From Paragordius varius (taxonomy: Eukaryota; Nematomorpha): a DNA stretch of 64,000 bases. Both the position numbers and the translations under genes were made by a program. A model generated the notes under the pieces. It saw only the letters and a list, made by a program, of their open reading frames with translations. It made no database searches and had not been told where the DNA came from. The DNA lies in the NCBI GenBank assembly GCA_964247055.1, contig OZ176060.1, positions 124,001 to 188,000 on the forward strand, in the 5' to 3' direction. Below, in pieces: positions 60,110 to 64,000 of this stretch (its first letter is position 1; each line of letters begins with the position of its first letter).

Positions 60110-61110
60110 ATTCATAGCTTCCAAAAACATAACCTGATAAAATATATTATCATAAAAAACGTATCAGGATTATCGTGTTTCTTTTGATTTACGAGTCATT
60201 TGAAAAATTTATTTACACTTTTGTGTTTAGTGATCGATATTAGAAAATGGCAAATTTTGAGCTTATTTTGTTAAATTTTTTGGTAAAAGTTCGAGAGGCT
60301 TCATGTCGAAAAATATTAATATAATATACTATATATCATATAGGATGCAATTTAATTTTTTTGATGTGTGGTCTGAAATTTGCAAATTTTTTTGCTCAGT
60401 TAATATGGGCTAGTACTTAAAATAAACGCAAAAATGACGGGATTACCCGATAAAAATTTTAAATATATGGAATTTTGATATTATAAAGATGAATGATGCA
60501 AACCTTTTTTAAAAAATCTAATTTATTGGTTAGAGCGTAGGTCATATATTTCAAGTATGATGGAAACAGTATAAAAGTGTTTTAAAATATCATAAAAACA
60601 CTTTTTCTACATAAATCCATGATGGTAAACATTTCTATCACCTGAGAACTTTGATTGTAAAATCTGTTTGTCTTTAAGTTATAAAATTTATTTAGGATCC
60701 CAAAAATTTGAAAGAAACAATTTTTTTTTAAAATTCTGAACCGTGTGAAATATTTATCACTGTTAAGTTATATAGAAAAAGTTTATTAAATCTTAAAGCG
60801 TTTTTTACCCTTTCCATACATATATCTTAAAAACGGGTAACAATTTTCGGATAAATAATAACAAATAACAAACAAACCTATAAACTCCAAAATTTAGCAT
60901 GCATTTTTAATTGAAAATAGCAGAGTCGTAAACCTTTACATTAATTAAAGAGATGGCATATAATTAATTACAATGTACATAGTATTATCAGGGGTAAAAA
61001 TAAATATACTGTGTAAATAAATATTTATTGTTTGCAAGTGTTATGTATAAACTTTGTTTTTGTTAACTTAACTCAATTGATCTTATTTTAGTTACCTTAT
61101 GAAAATATAA
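60110..61110 (+). repeat. rep-S copy
   Basis: AACATAACCTGATAAAATAT, GGGATTACCCGATAAAAATT, ACCCTTTCCATACATATATC, AATAGCAGAGTCGTAAACC and AATTAAAGAGATGGCATAT appear in the standard rep-S order. Confidence 0.65.
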
Positions 61111-61369
61111 TATTATCCTTCTCTTTTACCTTTGTGCATAATACACCTTTGTACTTGTTACGCTAAAAATGTATATTATCTTGCTTGTGAATGCTTTTAC
61201 CTAAATACTGTAATATTGAACCTTATGCAAATATATAACTTGTGAATGCTTTCATCTAAATATTGAAATATTTAACCTTATGCAAAAATGCAACCTCGCT
61301 CTAAAACTATATATAATGGAACATAGTTTTTTATGAGATAAAATAAATTCCCTTTTTTCGCTTATTACA

Positions 61370-62150
61370 TTTGACGCGGTCGATTTTTCCATCAGCTAGT
61401 TGGTTCCAAAAAGAAATGGTGTTGGACCGAGGTACACCAAAATATTTTTGAAAGGGCGAAGTTATTAATAGGGAATAAGAGCCGCATCTTTTTTGGCCGA
61501 AATTGAACCAGGATATCGAAAAATGGGTGCAAGGATGCTCAAATTGTCAAAAGTCACGGTTCAACATTGCAGTAAGCCCGACTTATAAATGGAACCCGAA
61601 TACTACCGGTTGGGAGCGATTGCATCTCGATATAGCGGGGCCCGTCGATAACCTCTACTGGGTCATACTTATAGATCACTGCACCCGTTGGGTGGAAGTA
61701 GCACAGCTTAAAACAGTGAACTCGATCAGTATTTTGAAAGTTTTAGAAGGTTGGTTTGCACGATATGGCACCCCAAAGATGATCGTAACTGATAATGCGT
61801 CGTATTTTAAGTCCGGTGATTTTGAAAGAATATTAAGTTCCTCTAATATCAAGCATGTAACCTCTGCGCTATACCACCCTCGGACAAATGGTTTAGTGGA
61901 AAGGGTCATTCAAACATTAAAAACGCACTATTATATGTGTTCTGAAGTAGCAGATCCAGAACGCCGGTTAAATCAGGTACTGTGGGCTACAGATCAGCAC
62001 ATCACAATGGTTTAAATGAGACACCTGCACGACTATTCCTAAAACGAAATATACCGACACCGCTGTCCTGGATGAAAGGCAAACAAAGGATTATATCGAT
62101 ACCTCAGATAATATACGTGAGTTCGTTCCAGGTGAGAAAGTGTTTATATT
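61370..62150 (+). mobile_element. Ty3/Gypsy-type LTR element fossil, integrase part
   Basis: A fragment of an old LTR retrotransposon pol region. The readable part, 61503-62015, has the tail of the zinc-binding domain (GCSNCQKSR), then the DDE core with LHLDIAGP, IVTDNASYF and HPRTNGLVERV, the order expected for a Gypsy integrase. No gag, protease, reverse transcriptase or LTR is visible in the window, so most of the element is gone. It is broken, with perhaps one or two breaks inside what remains. The long readable run and the G+C content above its surroundings suggest a moderately young fossil. Confidence 0.85.
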
Positions 62151-62270
62151 ATTAAATTATGGACAAAATTTTTATTATATCATACGCTTCTGTATTAATA
62201 TTTGGCCAACAATAAATAAAGTACTATACAGTAAAAATCGAAATAATACGGACAAAACGTAAGAATATAT
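62130..62270. repeat. M2 right part followed by M1 left part
   Basis: TTATGGACAAAATTTTTATT and TTGGCCAACAATAAATAAAG match the right part of M2. M1 then starts at 62229 (CAGTAAAAATCGAAATAATA) and is cut at about 62270. The M2-M1 pair adjoins the Gypsy fossil directly, so the fossil was truncated here. Confidence 0.65.
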
Positions 62271-62271
62271 A

Positions 62272-62352
62272 CCATTCCCAGTCAAAAAACGTTTTCCCAG
62301 TCATTCGAAACATTTTCCGAGTCAATCGAAATGTTTTCCCATTTAATAAAAA
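62272..62352 (+). repeat. 21-bp minisatellite, about four units
   Basis: Units of the form GTTTTCCCAGTCATTCGAAA repeat with small changes. From 62353 to 62929 I see AT-rich sequence only. Confidence 0.7.
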
Positions 62353-62929
62353 CGGTTTTAGTTTTGATGAATAATATCAAAACAAGATATAAAAACTTTG
62401 AACCATTATCAGCAGAATATTAGGATATTATTTTTAATTAAAAACACAATTATTGAATGACAATTTTTCCAATTATATTCCAGTACACAATCATTAATGA
62501 CTTATTCTTCAAAGGTTATATTTTTGGAATTTGAGTTAAGATAATATTTTTTATTTTATCGATGGTCCGCATTAATATTTGCGGATAACTTAAAAAATCT
62601 ATAGTAATGGAGGAAATAATAAAATTTATAAAAATATACCATTTTTATCTCAGAGGTCATTTAACACTTCATATTATCTTAAACACAAACTTTACTCTAA
62701 TTTTATAATATTTATCATTTGGTCCAGGGATGGCTAAATTGATATAGAAAATGCATTTTTAAAATGGTACAACATTCTTTTATAATATTTAATGTAAATA
62801 TTCTGACACACCACTTTTCGAAATATAATAGGAAATATTTTAATCAAAATTTAATTTCTTAAAACATCGTTTTTGTTAGAGTATTTAAAATTATTAGAGT
62901 TAAATTTTTGTTTGCTTAATAATAAATTT

Positions 62930-63310
62930 TAATAAATTGACTAATTTCGTAAAATATGCATTTTTTTAAAAAAAGGTAGTTATATGCAAAATGTATAATT
63001 TTATTACAAAATATTATTAATATACTGCTACTCATTTTTCTGCCTTTTTTATGTCATTCATTAAAATAAAATTTAAACTTAAAAAATTTAGCTTTTGCAA
63101 GTATTTATAAAGTTTTAATGAAAATTATCAAGTAAATGTATGGTTCTTATCAGTTAAAATATATATATTATTTCATTGTAAATATTTTTAACCACAAATT
63201 AATTGAACAACAAAAATTAAAATATACAATGAAACGACAGACGATTTCATTTCTTAACGGTTTTTTTTAATTGTCTGCTTTTCATTTATTCGAAAAATAT
63301 TCAAAAATAT
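62930..63310 (+). repeat. rep-U copy
   Basis: CTGCTACTCATTTTTCTGCC, GAAACGACAGACGATTTCAT and TTGTCTGCTTTTCATTTATT. It is the inverted partner of 41510-42100. Confidence 0.6.
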
Positions 63311-63319
63311 TTAAAGAAT

Positions 63320-64000
63320 CAGTAGCGTACCGATGGGGGGGCAAGGGAATGCATCATGCCCCGGGCGCCGTTATTTAGGGGCACCTAAATTAACATTTTA
63401 AATTAAATTTAAATTATTCATAAAAATAATAACTTTCAGGTAAGATTTTTCAGCAATTTACGTAATAATCCCTAAAATAATATAATAATTATATAAATGA
63501 GATCAAGAGCAAACATTGTGCAAAAATAAACTTTCATGTATGAATTCCCTTCAACATCTGCCAACTATTTTTTCGCTTAACACTTGGATAAAACACATTC
63601 ATTTCAGTCCTTCCATATAAATTGGGGTAGTTGAATACCCCTGGCCTGTTTAGATTAATTACTTTAAAAACTATCAATGGAATTGAAACCATAGCAAAAG
63701 TTTGCATTTTTATAACCAATGAACCGAAATATTAAAAAAATTTATTCAAAAATACTTGATATAACATATTTTAAAGTAAAACCCAAAGCTAAAAATTTTC
63801 AATATATGTGTGTATTAGCAAAATTAAAAAATAATACAAAATAAACCATTTCTGTTTCTATCAGTAATAGATGGGATTTAACACTTCGATTCAAATTGGG
63901 GTATCTAAATACTCCAGACTAAATTTAAAATAATATTTTCAAAAAACTACTGAAGCAAACAATCCCAATTTAAATTTATGCTTCTATCCTAATAAAAATT
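63320..64000 (+). mobile_element. Left end of a hAT-type element, running out of the window
   Basis: CAGTAGCGTACCGATGGGGG followed by GCATCATGCCCCGGGCGCCG is typical of hAT terminal regions and is a GC-rich island. Interior sequence contains two related pieces, AATTGGGGTAGTTGAATACC near 63622 and AATTGGGGTATCTAAATACT near 63895. No transposase is recognised before the window ends. A minus-strand frame at 63534-63719 has no family signature. Confidence 0.6.

Noticed and set aside
61676-61909. Minus-strand frame inside the integrase fossil
   Set aside because: Antisense shadow of the integrase.
1-64000. tRNA or rRNA genes, promoters, bacterial-type operons or terminators
   Set aside because: No cloverleaf-like or rRNA-like GC-richer segment was recognised by eye, and nothing in the A/T-rich background supports a specific regulatory site. 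A tRNA scan would be decisive.

Overview
The window is animal-type nuclear DNA, roughly four-fifths A+T by eye, with no intact single-copy host gene, no rRNA, no tRNA and no CRISPR array that I could recognise. It is a dense, nested repeat landscape. Several features point to an invertebrate, probably an insect: C2H2 zinc-finger gene copies with retained splice acceptors, RTE-type and R2-type LINEs, Tc1-like, hAT and PIF/Harbinger DNA transposons, and a Ty3/Gypsy integrase fossil. The extreme AT content recalls the most AT-rich insect genomes known, such as aphidiine wasps, but nothing here fixes the species.

The most distinctive content is a family of six decayed copies of one gene: Z1 (4391-4976, +), Z2 (23634-22790, -), Z3 (34177-33360, -), Z4 (44715-44105, -), Z5 (54638-55504, +) and Z6 (57294-58099, +). 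Each copy, where complete, begins at a splice acceptor. It then encodes a conserved acidic leader, a PLDLS-type corepressor-binding motif, an Asn-rich linker, and four or five C2H2 fingers on a 28-residue period. Every copy has at least one disabling change. The copies travel inside a larger duplicating module. Downstream of the stop, in a fixed order, come about 200 bp of shared 3' sequence, one copy of MITE family M1, usually one copy of MITE family M2, and a shared segment called rep-T here.

The rest is made of other repeat families. I named them for this report: M1 (Tc1-like MITE, at least 25 copies or pieces, end CAGTAAAAATTG, TA target), M2 (end CAGTACCCACTTT), rep-S (about 1 kb, at least eight copies), rep-R (about 0.8 kb), rep-U (at least six copies) and unit E (three long copies: 10620-13960 -, 25640-28054 +, 49600-53640 +). 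Foldback-like elements with inverted ends built of 21-bp tandem units lie at 11124-11957, 11996-12693 and 30233-30603, each at a TATA target. A 1.5-kb palindrome with arms of about 600 bp lies at 13963-15470.

Younger insertions are the GC-richer islands. They are a 5'-truncated RTE LINE with a 740-codon open frame (34358-36555) that landed inside an M1 terminal repeat, a 5'-truncated R2-type LINE (2139-3017), a second more decayed RTE LINE (40132-40981), a 1.8-kb PIF/Harbinger element with a 3-bp target duplication (50652-52470), hAT ends, and a Gypsy integrase fossil (61370-62150). Because the same unit E exists with and without the Harbinger and foldback insertions, the order of events can be read directly: M1 insertion, then block duplication, then foldback, Harbinger and LINE insertion.
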